Numbered from the stretch's first letter, positions 1 to 11,558 are shown. The stretch: 64,000 nucleotides of DNA from Puccinellia tenuiflora (GCA_012064385.1 QRDG01001725.1:868001-932000); one strand, 5' to 3'. Notes: generated by a model not told the origin, from the letters alone. Numbers and translations are program-made.

Positions 1-687
1 CAGTAGTAGTCTTTTTCCTGGAGACTCTATTCTTGACTGGTCTCTATGATGTTGTGCGACAATATCCCATGTAGCCCCAATGAGTTGTGCTACTTGTAAG
101 GTTTAAAAAAAAACTTATGCAGGTTATTTAGGGTGTCTTGATCCATCATTTACCATTTATGGACTATTCTGTGTTGTACTCCTATAAATTTTGTATTCAC
201 TACTGAGGTTAAATGGATGTAGTTTTTGGACATTACTGACAATGTAGCATTAATGGTAATGGTAAAATGAGCAACGCGCTTTCTCTAGATTTCCCCAAGC
301 AGATGACCACCATATTACTGTTCCTTCTAAAATATTAAGTCTCGTTTTTCTATGTGGGAGCTAAACATCTTATTTACATGTCTATTCTTCCTGTAGCTCC
401 AATATATGATTTAGAATATGTGATTCTCTTGGATCATAGAGATGCATGTTCATATATGGGTTATATAAGCTAAACTTATTTTTGAGATAAACATCGTTCT
501 TACAGGCCTATCCTCAGTATAGCTGCAACATAAGATTATGCTGTAGCTTAGGACTTTCTTAGTATAAGATGAGCGTCTTTATCTGGGATCTAGTGCAACT
601 AGAGAATTATCTACTTCAGTGATATATCCTTGCGGATGTGCTTTACTGGGAACATTTCTAATTTCTTTCCATGCTTCTGATCTCCAG
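1..687 (+). other. Intron of the dihydrolipoyl dehydrogenase gene (5' part outside window)
   Basis: This AT-rich stretch shows no coding sequence and ends in an acceptor (tctccag) directly before the LPD coding exon. The missing N-terminal exon, expected to carry the mitochondrial presequence, the FAD-binding start and the redox-active CxxxxC, must lie before position 1. An open frame runs from 619 through the acceptor, but its first 23 codons are intronic. Confidence 0.75.
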
Positions 688-1938
688 GCTCTGTTGCACT
701 CTTCTCATATGTACCATGAAGCAAGGACTTCCTTTGCACACCATGGAGTAAAAATCTCTAATCTGGAAGTCGATCTCCCAGCCATGATGGCGCAGAAAGA
801 CAAGGCTGTGACAGGACTAACAAAAGGAATCGAAGGCCTCTTTAAGAAGAACAAAGTGACCTATGTTAAGGGTTTCGGGAAACTTACTTCCCCCTCAGAA
901 GTATCGGTTGATTTGATTGATGGTGGTAACACTGTTGTCAAAGGGAAAAACATAATCATTGCCACTGGATCTGATGTAAAATCACTCCCTGGAATTACAA
1001 TTGATGAGAAGAAGATTGTCTCATCTACTGGTGCCCTGTGCTTGTCAGGTGTCCCGAAGAAAATGGTTGTTATTGGAGCTGGTTATATTGGCCTAGAAAT
1101 GGGTTCAGTCTGGAATCGGCTTGGATCAGAGGTCACTGTTGTCGAATTTGCGCCGGAGATAGTCCCATCAATGGATGGTGAAATTAGGAAGCAGTTCCAA
1201 CGCATGTTGGAGAAGCAGAAAATGAAGTTTATGCTCAAGACAAAGGTAGTTGGAGTTGATACCAGTGGAGATGGTGTAAAGCTAACACTTGAGCCTGCAG
1301 CTGGAGGTGAGCAGAGCATCCTTGAAGCAGATATTGTTCTTGTCTCTGCTGGGAGAACTCCATATACTGCTGGCATTGGGTTGGAGGCTCTTGGGGTTGA
1401 GACAGACAAGGGTGGCAGGATCCTAGTTGATAAGCGCTTCAAGACCAATGTGGATGGAGTGTATGCAATTGGTGATTCCATCCCTGGGCCCATGCTTGCC
1501 CACAAAGCTGAAGAGGATGGTGTGGCATGTGTTGAATTCCTTGCTGGCAAGGAAGGCCACGTTGACTATGATTTGGTGCCTGGTGTGGTGTACACACATC
1601 CAGAGGTTGCATCTGTTGGGAAGACAGAAGAACAAGTGAAGGCCTCAGGAATTGCCTACCGGGTTGGCAAATTCCCGCTGTTGGCAAACAGCCGTGCAAA
1701 GGCTATTGATGAGGCCGAGGGGTTGGTTAAGGTTGTGGCTGACAAAGAAACTGACAAGATTCTTGGTGTGCACATAATGGCACAGAATGCTGGAGAAATC
1801 ATCCACGAAGCTGTCCTTGCCATGCAGTATGGAGCATCGAGCGAGGACGTCGCCCGAACATGCCATGCACACCCCACTGTGAGCGAAGCTCTCAAGGAGG
1901 CTTGCTTGCAAACCTTCTCCAAGGCCATCCACATATGA
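688..1938 (+). CDS. LPD: Mitochondrial dihydrolipoyl dehydrogenase (E3 / glycine-cleavage L protein), last exon, 5'-partial
   Basis: This exon encodes the last 416 residues of dihydrolipoyl dehydrogenase, the FAD flavoprotein that reoxidises dihydrolipoamide with NAD+. In plants it serves pyruvate and 2-oxoglutarate dehydrogenases and glycine decarboxylase in the mitochondrial matrix. It starts in phase 0 at Ala-Leu-Leu-His, just after the point where the redox CxxxxC motif would sit in exon 1. Visible landmarks in order are the FAD-domain ATG motif (IIIATGSDV), the NAD-binding Rossmann loop GAGYIGLEMG, the second FAD site YAIGDSIPGPMLAHKAEEDG, and the C-terminal interface with the catalytic pair HAHPTVSE. 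It ends KAIHI-stop. The family is about 500 residues long, so only about 85-90 residues are missing. The reading frame is intact. The mitochondrial rather than plastid form is inferred from close agreement with the plant mitochondrial sequence pattern. Confidence 0.95.
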   Translation, partial: ALLHSSHMYHEARTSFAHHGVKISNLEVDLPAMMAQKDKAVTGLTKGIEGLFKKNKVTYVKGFGKLTSPSEVSVDLIDGGNTVVKGKNIIIATGSDVKSLPGITIDEKKIVSSTGALCLSGVPKKMVVIGAGYIGLEMGSVWNRLGSEVTVVEFAPEIVPSMDGEIRKQFQRMLEKQKMKFMLKTKVVGVDTSGDGVKLTLEPAAGGEQSILEADIVLVSAGRTPYTAGIGLEALGVETDKGGRILVDKRFKTNVDGVYAIGDSIPGPMLAHKAEEDGVACVEFLAGKEGHVDYDLVPGVVYTHPEVASVGKTEEQVKASGIAYRVGKFPLLANSRAKAIDEAEGLVKVVADKETDKILGVHIMAQNAGEIIHEAVLAMQYGASSEDVARTCHAHPTVSEALKEACLQTFSKAIHI

Positions 1939-2547
1939 TTTCTCCTTTTTATTAATCATCCAAATTGCTTGTCTCAGCAAGTTCCAAAATTTTGTAATAA
2001 TTTTGGATGCACGGGAACAAAATGCTATACCTGTCATTTTACCTTGTCAGATATACTGTGAAAAAATATTGCCGGTGCCACTGAATTTCATTTCCTTCTT
2101 GGGTCCTACATCTGCTGCTAATACTGGATGTGTTTCTGGTCAATTGTGATACATTGAAGAGAATGGACACCTTTTATCTCTTTCTGTAGTCTCTAGATGT
2201 ACATTGTGTGACGTCGTTATTCCTTTCTTATCCTACATTATTGCATTTGACTCTACGGAACTGTCCAACATCGGGGTTATAATAAGCATTCTGGGCCAAA
2301 CTGCCGAATACAAGACAAGTTTTTGCTGGGATCTGATCTTACTGCAAAATCATGGATAATATGCATTTTCACTTGGACATGCTAGTACCAGGCTTAATCA
2401 TCAAACAAGACACAGACTGACTGTCAGAATCAAACTTAGGATATTTTATTTGATAGAACAGTCGCTCTTGAATACACATGCGATATGCAGTTTTACATCA
2501 ACTGTGAATGGAACTGAAATTCGTAGTGTTGAGTACAGAAGGTCTCG
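1939..2547. other. Convergent intergenic region, 3' UTRs of LPD and the SRPBCC gene
   Basis: This is AT-rich, non-coding DNA between two convergent genes. It should hold both 3' UTRs. I see no further gene or repeat in it. Confidence 0.6.
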
Positions 2548-5220
2548 TCAAGATGGAAGGGTCTTGGCATACTGCTCCTTGGCGTACGCCACAAAAAGTT
2601 CTAGCCCATTGAGAAGTAACCCTTCTAGAAATGGTTTTAGTGCCTGGTGAAGGATAATTGGATTGCTCAAGTCAGGGGTTTGCAACAAAGTAATCTTAAA
2701 ACACAGAAACACTGCAAAATAAATAAATAAATAAATAGAGGCGTTGACTTACCGATGCTACTGGGTTCAGAATTTCAGGAACTTCGTAGGCCACTGTTAG
2801 CTGCACACAATGATGGAGGAAGCTCAAGTTGTGAAGAACTGAAACTCATTACTGTTGCAGCAAGAACTGTCAAATTCACAGGGCAGAATGCTCACTTGTA
2901 CTCTACAAGACGATGAACTCTTAGGGAAGAATCGGACAGCACCCCTGCAATAAGTGAAATTCGTTGTGCTAACATCCAAGTAAATCAAGAAGTAGCTGGC
3001 TCCATGGAGTGAACACTAAGTTCTTGTATTTAACCTAACCGAGTGGGTGAAGCCTATAACCTAACCGAGTGGGTGAAGCCTATAGACTGAAATAAGAGAA
3101 TCAACGTATGTATGTAGGTCTTGATATTTTGAATAATTACCTGTTAGGAAGACCTTCAAGAGATCTCCAATGGATCTTTTGATTTTTAGTAGGCTGATAC
3201 AGAGGAAAGTTTTATTACTAAATATCCATTCTCAGAATGGTAGCAGCTCTGCCATAGCATATCACTTACTATCATGTTTCGGGCAAGCCAAGAAAATTCT
3301 ACATTCTGACCGAGTATTGCATACTTCAAAGTCCAACGTGAAAGATCTGGTTTATCTTCAAGGACCTGTAAATTGTCATGTGCATAATTATGTGGTGCTG
3401 AAACAGAAAGACAAAGCTTAGTTTTTTAGAAAACCAAGCTAATGAAAAGAAAACAGCATAGAAGAGCCATATCAGTTATTCAGATATGAGTAACATCGCA
3501 AGGGTTCCAGCTATAGTGAATGCTAGTGGGTGATTCATGGACAATTGGACATATAGGAAGAGGGAAAACATAATCTATAGAAGCCACATAATATGCAGCT
3601 TCTACACATACATTGGAAATGTACGTATTATGTGGCTAAGAAGTGCTATGTTCATAGATATGCCACTGCAAAGTACCCATTTTATGAAAAGAGGCAATGC
3701 TAACTTGCTGTAATTAGATAAATGCCAGTGAGGGCCATGAGTAAGCAAAACATCTGAAAGACTAAAGTATCCATATGATGACACACTGTGTATTTGAGGA
3801 AGAAAAGATGGAGCGTAGATTACAGAATCTACATGACTACATCGAAATGTAGATTAATAGTAAGAGGGGAAATTATTATTTGTAACTTGTGAATCGGAAA
3901 GTCTATGAGCCTAGGAGTGGGACACAGGAAAACTGAACCAAGAAACCTTATGCGTGCTTTGGTTATCCTATTTTTCCTGGTGCTTTTTTTATTAACATTC
4001 ATGAGTCACATATTCCTATAATCCCTCCCCAGACCCCACCTTGTGTGGGAGCCTCTGTGCACTGGGTCTGTCCTTTTTTTTTTCATGAGTCACATAAAGG
4101 AGAGTATCATTATCCACCCCCCACAATGTATTGGTTAAAACATTCACTCCTATCCAGAATTCCAGATAACAAAAAAACTCGGCCACCAAGCATGACATTC
4201 TTTTTTTTAATGTCGTAGAAGAAAAGCTTAAGAAGCACCTTGACAGATGATATGAATGGCATCCATTGAGGAATGGTCTCGCGTTCTGAGTAACACTGAT
4301 AGGCCACTGAACATGGAACATCAACTTCGATCTCAGTGCTGTATGAAGACAACTTTCAGTCACAAAGAGGAGAGATCAAATGAAAGAAAATATGTATTGC
4401 AGACAAAGCTGGCACTCTGTTTCTCCGAAGCGAGAATGTCTCTAAAACAGTGCAGCCATCATCTTATGGAGCGCAATCAGAATAATCACATAGAAAAGAA
4501 GGGCAAACTGATCTCTTGAGTGCAATCAAGGCCGTTTGAAATGGAGGCCAGGCTTTATATGAATGGTTACATAGGATCCTATCCCAGTAATCTTTCAACA
4601 TTAGATTCATTTAACACTGAAAGATTCTACTCCATGTGAAATGAACTCGACCCCAATAGGTCAAATCCAATCAGGCACCAGCTACATAATTGGGCAAGAT
4701 TAAAGATAAATCTCTAGCTCAAGTAACACCAGCAATATGCTAGCACAACTACGAGATAAATTTCCCAGCTCAGTAATTCCCATGGTAATCAACTGGTAAT
4801 AGCAATCAGAATGACAATATCAAATCCTTCCTTTTCATTCCAATTCATGTCCTGAAGCTTTGCAAGGATCGAATGTTTTCCTTTTCATATTGAGCAATCT
4901 CCAATCACCTTAACCAAAGTACTGTAATGCATCATAGATTTGGTGTGGTAGGGATACCTGCACTCTTGCCACTCCATGGCCACAGGAGAGAAAACGGCAG
5001 GCCTCACTCTTGCCCTGCTGCTGCTGATGCTTCCGCGGCTCGTCATTCCCTCCCCTTTCCTCCTCCTCATCCACCACCGGCTGCTGCTGCTGCCGCCGCC
5101 GCCGCCGGCGCTGCTGATAAAGAATACCTTGCTCCGTGATGGCCTGAGGCCCAGAGGTGGCGTGGAGGGGCTCCCCCTAACTGCGGCGGGGCGGTAGTAG
5201 CAGGAAGCTCCCGTGGCCAT
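2548..5220 (-). CDS. Plastid-targeted SRPBCC (polyketide cyclase/dehydrase-like) protein, seven exons
   Basis: The predicted protein has 234 residues. Exons in transcript order are 4958-5220, 4239-4338, 3270-3365, 3141-3193, 2896-2944, 2753-2800 and 2548-2643. Every junction is GT-AG and the phases agree throughout. Residues 1 to about 85 are rich in Ser, Arg and Gly with few acidic residues, as in a chloroplast transit peptide. From about residue 88 the sequence matches the SRPBCC helix-grip fold (STEIEVDVPCSVAYQCYSE, IPQWMPFISSV, DLSRWTLKY, WRSLEGLPNRGAVRF, VAYEVPE, and a C-terminal helix ALKPFLEGLLLNGLELFVAYA). Members of this fold bind hydrophobic ligands or lipids; the ligand here is unknown. 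I chose the ATG at 5220 because it opens the transit peptide; an in-frame ATG lies upstream at 5322. The transit peptide is predicted by eye only. Confidence 0.88.
3032..3083. repeat. Two tandem copies of a 26-bp unit in an SRPBCC intron
   Basis: The unit aacctaaccgagtgggtgaa plus six further bases occurs twice head to tail with no mismatch, inside the intron between exons 4 and 5 of the SRPBCC gene. It is probably a slippage duplication. Confidence 0.9.
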
Positions 5221-5711
5221 GGCCGCTTCTCGTCCGTGACGGTAGTGTCTGGTTCGATGTATGGTTCTGTCTCTAACTGCTGTTTTTTTGGTGACCGCAG
5301 GAAGCTTTTCCCGTTTCCACACTGCCGGGCTCTGGTTGCTCAGGCTGAGCTTTCAGTAGCAGATGTCCACGAGTCAGAGCACAGCACATCGTTTGATCGT
5401 TTCCAAAAGGGAAATCGAAATGTCCAACGACTCATCTTTCTTTTTGTTCTGTTGTTGTAGTCATATATTTGCAACCCAGCTATACGAACTACCAAATTTC
5501 TGAAAAAAATCCAAACCAGTTATGCATGTTCTGAAACTTCTCAACTCAGATACGGACTTGGTCCTGTTACAGTTTCATGTAAAAAAACAATGGATTGGCA
5601 AATATATCTGTGTCATCTTCATTCACATTGCGCAACATAGTATCATTATCTCGAAAGAATGTCTACAAGTACATCCAAAGGCAAAGATGATGATGCATGT
5701 TTTAACCAAGC
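5221..5711. promoter_or_regulatory. Promoter/5' UTR of the SRPBCC gene and 3' UTR of SWC5
   Basis: This 490-bp gap lies between two genes on the same (minus) strand. It should contain the SWC5 3' UTR and the SRPBCC promoter. I do not see a clear TATA box in a convincing position. Confidence 0.45.
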
Positions 5712-8700
5712 CTACACGTCATCGTCCTGCATACCCTCGCTCTTCCGCTTCGCCATCAACGACAATCGAGCGTCTCTCTCGCGCTCAAACTCTCTATAAT
5801 CAGCTCTCTGTAAGAATGACTGCCTATCAAGGTACTGGTTCGAGCTCTTCTTGTAAGCCCCCAGCTCCTCCTCCACCTTGTTCTCTACCTTATACTCTCC
5901 CCAGTCTTTCTTCGTCTTGTCCAGGACACTCAGCTTCTGTTTCTTCCTTATCTGCTCCAGGATATTGTCAACGGCAGATGGTGAGGCACCCGCTGCCTTG
6001 GCCTTCTCAACCGCTTCCCTTGAATCGGCATCTACAAGTTTCTTGATCTCAACATCCTTGCCCGCAAAGTCCCTTAGCTCAGTTATCTGTTGGGACCATA
6101 CAAAACTAAAATATTAGCAATATCACATGAATTTTTTTAGATGCACAAATCATACAAAGTAACACAAGTTTATCATCTGTATGACAATTAATCCCTGTTG
6201 TTCCAGCCAATTATGCCAGTTGGACTTAAACTACTCTACAAGAATGAACATGGAATCCTCACTTGTTTCGTGTAAGAAAAACATTGGTCAATAATGACAA
6301 AAATAATGGCGTGCAGACAGTGCGGCTTTACCTCCACTTTCCCTCTTCCAGATGCATTGGCAGTGGCATCTCTGACAGCTGCAAGAGCATTTGCTGCAAG
6401 TTTTTTGGCATCCTCACTTGTTTCGTGTTCTGTCTGTTGTTGCCCATTTTTTGGGACTTGAGCATTTACAGAAGCCTTACTTGGTGAAATCCCCAGAACA
6501 CTCATCCAATTCTACAAGAAAAATCAAAAATAAAAATTAGGTCATAAGGCTACCGAAAATAGTAAAACGACACATAACATTTTGAGCATCTGCTCGCCAA
6601 TACAGTTAAAACCACAAAAGATTACTCACATTTGTCCCCTTACTTTTCTTTACTTTTGCTGCTGTATTGAGTTTATTCATCGCAGGTTTAGGCATCTTCG
6701 CAGGCAAACCGCTGTTCATTTTCTTCCAAACATCCTCCACACGCGATTTTGTGTCTGCCAAAAAATGAAGCTTCACGCCATGTGCTTACATCTACAGCAT
6801 TTGTCGAATAAAAATAACAAAATATGCATAAGGACCAAACAGGCATGAGATGTTACACTATGCTGTCAAAAGCTCAACACAGACCATGCAGCTGAGAACT
6901 TTTCATTCACATATCATAAGTCTAATTCTGAGAACCAGGTGGCCTACACAAGTTCATGTTCACAGTCAAACAATATTGACAAAAAATAGTTCATCTCTTT
7001 GAATGGCGTTCTCACATTAATTCCTGCTTGTCAGAACAAATTAAGGGTCCAGTTATTAATATGAAATACTACCTCCATCCAAAAATAGATGACGTCCCAG
7101 AATGTGTGGAGTCTAACTTCTCTAACTTTGCCTCATATTATACAAAAATTAGTATCACATAGATGACGTCCCAGAATGTCCCAGATCAGCTTTCATGAAA
7201 AGCATTTTAATAATATCACATATTCATAAACTTTTACTAGCACGTTCATATGAGAAATAATGGTCAAAGTTGCATATCGGATACAATGTCCATGTCACGG
7301 ACAGAGGAAGTATGAGACGAGGAACATTTCCAAGGCACCAATTGGTTAGTGGTTACTACTTATTAGTTATTACATAATAACAAGTAGAAAAAAGACAAAT
7401 ATAACAAAAGGAAACATCATGGATAACAACTCCATCGGACTATGAACCATATAATCATACACATAACAGTTTCATATTCTTGAAATCTGGCGCATATATC
7501 TGAAGGGGTCGATTCTGATCAGTGTGTGCAGAATCACCAACTTTATTTTGCAACTCAGGGAAGAGAAAATAAAGCATGGAGATGAAATAATAGTACACAC
7601 CAGTAGCATGAAGCTGTTGCTCTGAGTTACCAGCATTTCCAGAAGCTGGCAGTGTTTCATCTGCAACCATAGCTTTGGACCCTGGCATTGACATAAACAA
7701 GATGAGAATTACGTTAGTACATAACTGCTGACTGCTAAAGAAGGTCCATGGTTACAATATTGTTTGTGGTCTAATTAAGCTTTAGTTGCACCAATCACAA
7801 AATGCTGAATATTTTAACAGAAGTGTTACTTTCGAACCATCATCCCCAACCACGACACCCCCCCCCCCCCCCCCCCCCCCCGGGCTACAACCTTGCCAGC
7901 CCTCAGAACCACAGCTGCTGTAGGTGCCCTCTAATGCTGCTTCGTTGGATTGAGGAGCACTTTAAATGTGTTGAGTATATTTCTGAATAATGATTGTACT
8001 TTTGTCATATTTCAAACCAAATGTGTTTCTGTTTATGGGCACTGCTCTGATACTGGCATATATGTGCTATATGAATTGAAAGCATGCTGCAAAGATACTT
8101 TAGATTCGATGAGTGCAAGTCCAAAAATATTCAAAAGCTCTAGACATTACTATTAGATATACTCTCACTCATCAGTCAGTCAATAATCAAAATCTGTTTT
8201 CCATATTGAATTAGCTAAACGGCAACACTATCGTACAACCATTCCTCTATCTGCATCCTTCCTAGTTCAAGTACCAAAAGGAAGATTAGTAGTAGGAAAT
8301 TGCCAAATTGTGATGTAATGTGTTAACCATTTGAGACTTCAGAACCAGCATGACTGGTTACACGGACAGTTTCTTCTCGCTGTGATAAAATTGATCTTTT
8401 CGAATGCTCGCGGGTAGATTATCCAATGCGCGGCAGCCCAAGAAAACCTTACACAACTAACCTTCGCCACAGCACAGTAGACAGATGCATCTTTCGAACT
8501 ACAGACGAAAACTCATGAGCAGTGACAATAATCTAGATCTGCAACACGAAGGGTGAACAGGAAGCACACAAAGACCACGCTACTCTCTCGTTGATTTTAA
8601 TCGCCCTGCAATGTGGATGCTCTAAGGAAGAAAAGCGTAACACGGTGTCCAAGATTCGGCGTTGCTGCCTGGAAGTCCGTACCTGAACCGCCCACTTCGC

Positions 8701-8722
8701 TGGCGGAACTGCTGGACGCCAT
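5712..8722 (-). CDS. SWC5: SWR1 chromatin-remodelling complex subunit SWC5 (BCNT/CFDP1 family), five exons
   Basis: The predicted protein has 266 residues. Exons in transcript order are 8683-8722, 7601-7681, 6630-6754, 6332-6511 and 5712-6086, all GT-AG with matching phases. The last exon carries the family-defining BCNT C-terminal domain at about residues 185-260, including SVLDKTKKDWGEYK, the Tyr-Leu-Asp-Arg-Gln-Ser-Phe-Leu core and a charged FERERDARL tail. Residues 41-52 (TKSRVEDVWKKM) match the conserved helix near the N-terminus of the family. SWC5 helps the SWR1 complex place histone variant H2A.Z in chromatin in the nucleus. The protein starts MASSSSASEV, with a first exon of only 40 coding bases. 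Intron 1 (7682-8682) holds a run of 24 C, and intron 2 (6755-7600) holds a Stowaway MITE. It is divergent from the RPS27a gene and shares its promoter. Confidence 0.92.
7069..7310. mobile_element. Stowaway-like Tc1/Mariner MITE in SWC5 intron 2
   Basis: This 242-bp element starts ctacctccatcc and ends ggacagaggaag. These are imperfect inverted copies of the grass Stowaway terminus (CTCCCTCCGTCC type), and TA lies on each side as the target duplication. A 20-bp stretch, agatgacgtcccagaatgt, occurs twice inside it. It has no coding capacity. Confidence 0.75.
7858..7881. repeat. Run of 24 consecutive C
   Basis: This is an uninterrupted poly-C tract (poly-G in the transcript) in SWC5 intron 1. 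Its length is likely variable and may be poorly measured by sequencing. Confidence 0.95.
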
Positions 8723-9096
8723 CCTCAACTGGTCCCTATATACCTCGCCGGCGCTGCTGCGGCGGCGGTAGTTGGCGTTGCGGCTCGGCGGCGGAACGGC
8801 GTCGGCGGAACGAGAGAGAACAGAGAACACGAAAGGTAAACACGAATTGGGGGAGTAATAAATTGCGAACGGCCCAACTAAAAAGCCTATAAGCCCAACA
8901 ACTACACACAGGCCCAGTCGGTCCGTTCGATCAAAATCCAACGAAATCGAACGGCGCAAGCCACCTCACCCCACCTATATAATTATCGCCTCTCTCTCTC
9001 CATCGTCTAAACCCTACCCGCCTCCACCGCCGCCACCGTGAACCACCCCCCTCGCCCCAGGTAGGTAGGCCGCCGCTGCCGCGGCCGCCGGCCAAG
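8723..9096. promoter_or_regulatory. Bidirectional promoter between SWC5 (-) and RPS27a (+)
   Basis: There are 374 bp between the two start codons. Three site II-type elements (GCCCA core) lie at 8871-8876, 8892-8897 and 8911-8916. A TATA box (tatataat) lies at 8976-8983 for the plus-strand gene, followed by a CT-rich stretch and a telo-box (aaaccctac) from 9009. Site II plus telo-box is the usual signature of plant ribosomal-protein and other growth-linked promoters. No TATA box is evident for SWC5. Confidence 0.75.
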
Positions 9097-9564
9097 ATGC
9101 AGATCTTCGTGAAGACCCTGACGGGGAAGACCATCACCTTGGAGGTGGAGTCCTCGGACACCATCGACAACGTGAAGGCCAAGATCCAGGACAAGGAGGG
9201 CATTCCCCCGGACCAGCAGCGGCTCATCTTCGCCGGTAAGCAGCTGGAGGACGGCCGCACCCTCGCCGACTACAACATCCAGAAGGAGTCGACGCTGCAC
9301 CTGGTGCTCCGTCTGAGGGGAGGAGCCAAGAAGCGCAAGAAGAAGACCTACACCAAGCCCAAGAAGCAAAAGCACAAGCACAAGAAGGTGAAGCTCGCCC
9401 TGCTGCAGTTCTACAAGGTTGACGACTCCACCGGCAAGGTGACCCGCCTCCGCAAGGAGTGCCCCAACGCCGAATGCGGCGCCGGCACCTTCATGGCCAA
9501 CCACTTCGATCGCCACTACTGTGGTAAGTGCGGCCTCACCTACGTCTACAACCAGAAGGCGTAG
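9097..9564 (+). CDS. RPS27A: Ubiquitin-40S ribosomal protein eS31 (RPS27a) fusion
   Basis: The predicted protein has 155 residues with an uninterrupted coding region. Residues 1-76 are plant ubiquitin, starting MQIFVKTLTGKT and ending LRLRGG with the Lys residues used for chains. Residues 77-155 are the small-subunit protein eS31: a very basic linker (KKRKKKTYTKPKKQKHKHKK) and a C4 zinc finger made of CPNAEC and CGKC. Deubiquitinases cleave after Gly76, releasing ubiquitin and the ribosomal protein, so the gene supplies both in equal amounts. Strong GC bias at third codon positions and a telo-box/site II promoter fit a highly expressed housekeeping gene. Length and motifs match the family exactly. 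Confidence 0.98.
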   Translation: MQIFVKTLTGKTITLEVESSDTIDNVKAKIQDKEGIPPDQQRLIFAGKQLEDGRTLADYNIQKESTLHLVLRLRGGAKKRKKKTYTKPKKQKHKHKKVKLALLQFYKVDDSTGKVTRLRKECPNAECGAGTFMANHFDRHYCGKCGLTYVYNQKA

Positions 9565-11119
9565 GCTGCTTTGATCTTCTCTTCTCCGGGGAAGAAGAAA
9601 AAAAGAAGAAAGTTTTCGTTAGCTGTCAATTTCTGTCTGTCTGTCGTGTTGAAGTAGAATTTTGGAACAGAACACCTGCATGTTTAATGGTGCGCCTACT
9701 TGTCGTTTTGATATCGTGTCATGATGGATATTATCAAGTGCTGTTTAATTCGAATTATGTTTTGAGTTATTCGTCCTGTTCTATACTTACATTGAATGTG
9801 ATCCTGGCATCTGAGTAATTTACTTACTCCCTGGTCGTAATTATCGGGCAGTGTTTTGAAATGGTTAAATTTGTTAGACCATGAGTTGTTTTACTGGGTA
9901 ATCTGCCTTGATGCCTTGATTTAATCGAGCATGTAATGTGATTGTCGGTTAGTCATCTTGATGCCTTGATTTAATCTGACGTTTGGGGAATTGGGCGCGA
10001 GATAGGAGTGTTCTTTTGCCAGTGCGAAATATGTTGTGTGTTTAGTTTCAGGGCGTGACAAATATGCACCAGTTCTGGAATTATGTACAATATATCCTGT
10101 GATATTCATTCGGCATGGCAGGTCATGTCTGTGTGACTGCGGATTGTTTGAGTTTTTGATTTACCTCATTTGTTGATTATTATTGATTGCAAACATACTG
10201 TTGTAGCTTTGTATCGAGCTTTATTGTCAACTTGCCCCAGATAGATTTGTTGTTCACCATTAGCATGATGAAGCTGGTCAGGTTATGTGGGTTTATTCGC
10301 TAGTTATTTTCTGCAGTTCTCTCCATGTGAAATGATTTCTTGTTCACCATCAATCCTATGATTGGAAGGGGATTGGTCGTGTGAAGCTGGTTGTGAAATG
10401 CTACGATGGTTGTTTGTGTATTGGGGGCAGACTTTGCCTCTACGTCGTGAATGCTTTGATGCAATCTGTATATGCGGCAATTTTTTATAAACAACCTTTT
10501 ATTTATTTATTTATATATCACCTACTGTTAAAAGCGAAAATGAGGGATCGGGGTGACATTAATGTGTTACCCAATTTTTAACACAGTGGTCGGCCCATTG
10601 CGCTAGCGCACGTTCTCCACTCCGTCTTGTAGGCGTTTCTGCCCCTAGTGAAATCCATTACCAGTTTACCACGATGTTTTCGGGTCATGAGTATAGATGT
10701 ACCTATTATGTAAAACATTTTTAATTTTCTTTCATAATATCAAAAAATTCCAAAACAGAATTCGGATATACTTCAGAACATTTGTGCTAGCATTAAAAGT
10801 TTGCCAGTGAAAAGACATTTTTTAACTGTGTAAAAAGGCAAAAAAAATGTCTCGTACAGAGTCGTTTTGTGAACTGTGGGGTTCACAAAAAATATATTTT
10901 CTTCATGAAACTTTTTGTACTACTATAACATGTCTTGAAGTATATACACAAATTTTATTTTAAATTTTTTGTTATTTTGAAAATTTGTTTTTGAGCAGTG
11001 GGTGCACGACCTGATATGGATTTCCGATTACCCTTTGCTTGGATTTCCGTTTACCCTTTCCTTTCTTTGTTGCGCAACCTCACACTCAACGGGAAACCAG
11101 GAAATGCGAAACACACCCT
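9565..11119. other. 3' UTR of RPS27a and intergenic DNA
   Basis: The first few hundred bases are likely the RPS27a 3' UTR. Short T/A-rich microsatellite sequence (tttatttatttatttata) lies near 10,498. The AT-rich block at about 10,680-11,000, with aaaaaattc and tttttgtt stretches, resembles degraded MITE-type sequence, but I could not define its ends. I see no gene here. Confidence 0.45.
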
Positions 11120-11360
11120 CACATAGTCCGCACACCCTTATCCCTACGACCACCTTTGAGAGACTGGTGGGTCAAGACTTAATATTGATGAAGTCACCAT
11201 TGATGTTTTGTAAATGTCGCCTCCCATTGAAAATATTTTGTCTAAATGAGAAACATCAGTGTCAAATAAATCTGAGGTTTCAATTTAGATGTTGTAGCAT
11301 GGATCGACTGATTTCGTGTCTTTGTCGCACGGATGTAAATATAACATAAAGAGTTGCATA
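11120..11360 (+). repeat. Diverged repeat copy 1 (homologous to 40515-40810)
   Basis: Shared stretches include cacccttatccctac, gacttaatattgatgaagtcacca, gagaaacatcagtgtcaaat, catggatcgactgatttcgtgt and aacataaagagttgc, each with a close match in the same order after 40,515. It is a dispersed repeat of unknown class present twice in direct orientation. The second copy was split by the large retrotransposon. Confidence 0.65.
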
Positions 11361-11553
11361 GTTTAAAATTCCCTTTACACAAGCATCATCTCCTTCGCAC
11401 ATTATTATTATTGGCGGGTAAACATCATTCATTCATTCATTGTTGTAGGCATAAACTTAAGAATTTTTGTCAAAATTTTGTCACAACTTACGAACGATGA
11501 AAAGGAGATCTAGAGGGCGGGTGCTCAGGCCGGGCTAGCTCCGGCAGCACACC

Positions 11554-11558
11554 CCTAT
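11554..11558. repeat. Target-site duplication CCTAT, left copy
   Basis: The five bases cctat directly precede the TG of the left LTR. The same five bases follow the terminal CA of the right LTR at 40515-40519. Confidence 0.92.

Noticed and set aside
1083..2037. Open frames antisense to the LPD exon
   Set aside because: They mirror the conserved coding strand; no independent start context, domain or splice structure supports them.
9007..9516. A 169-residue frame antisense to the ubiquitin-eS31 gene
   Set aside because: It is a by-product of the GC-rich codon use of the real gene, a common artefact opposite ubiquitin.
11554..11558. Possibility that the outer LTRs belong to two different elements
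   Set aside because: The exact CCTAT duplication, matching termini, and correctly placed primer site and purine tract show one insertion.
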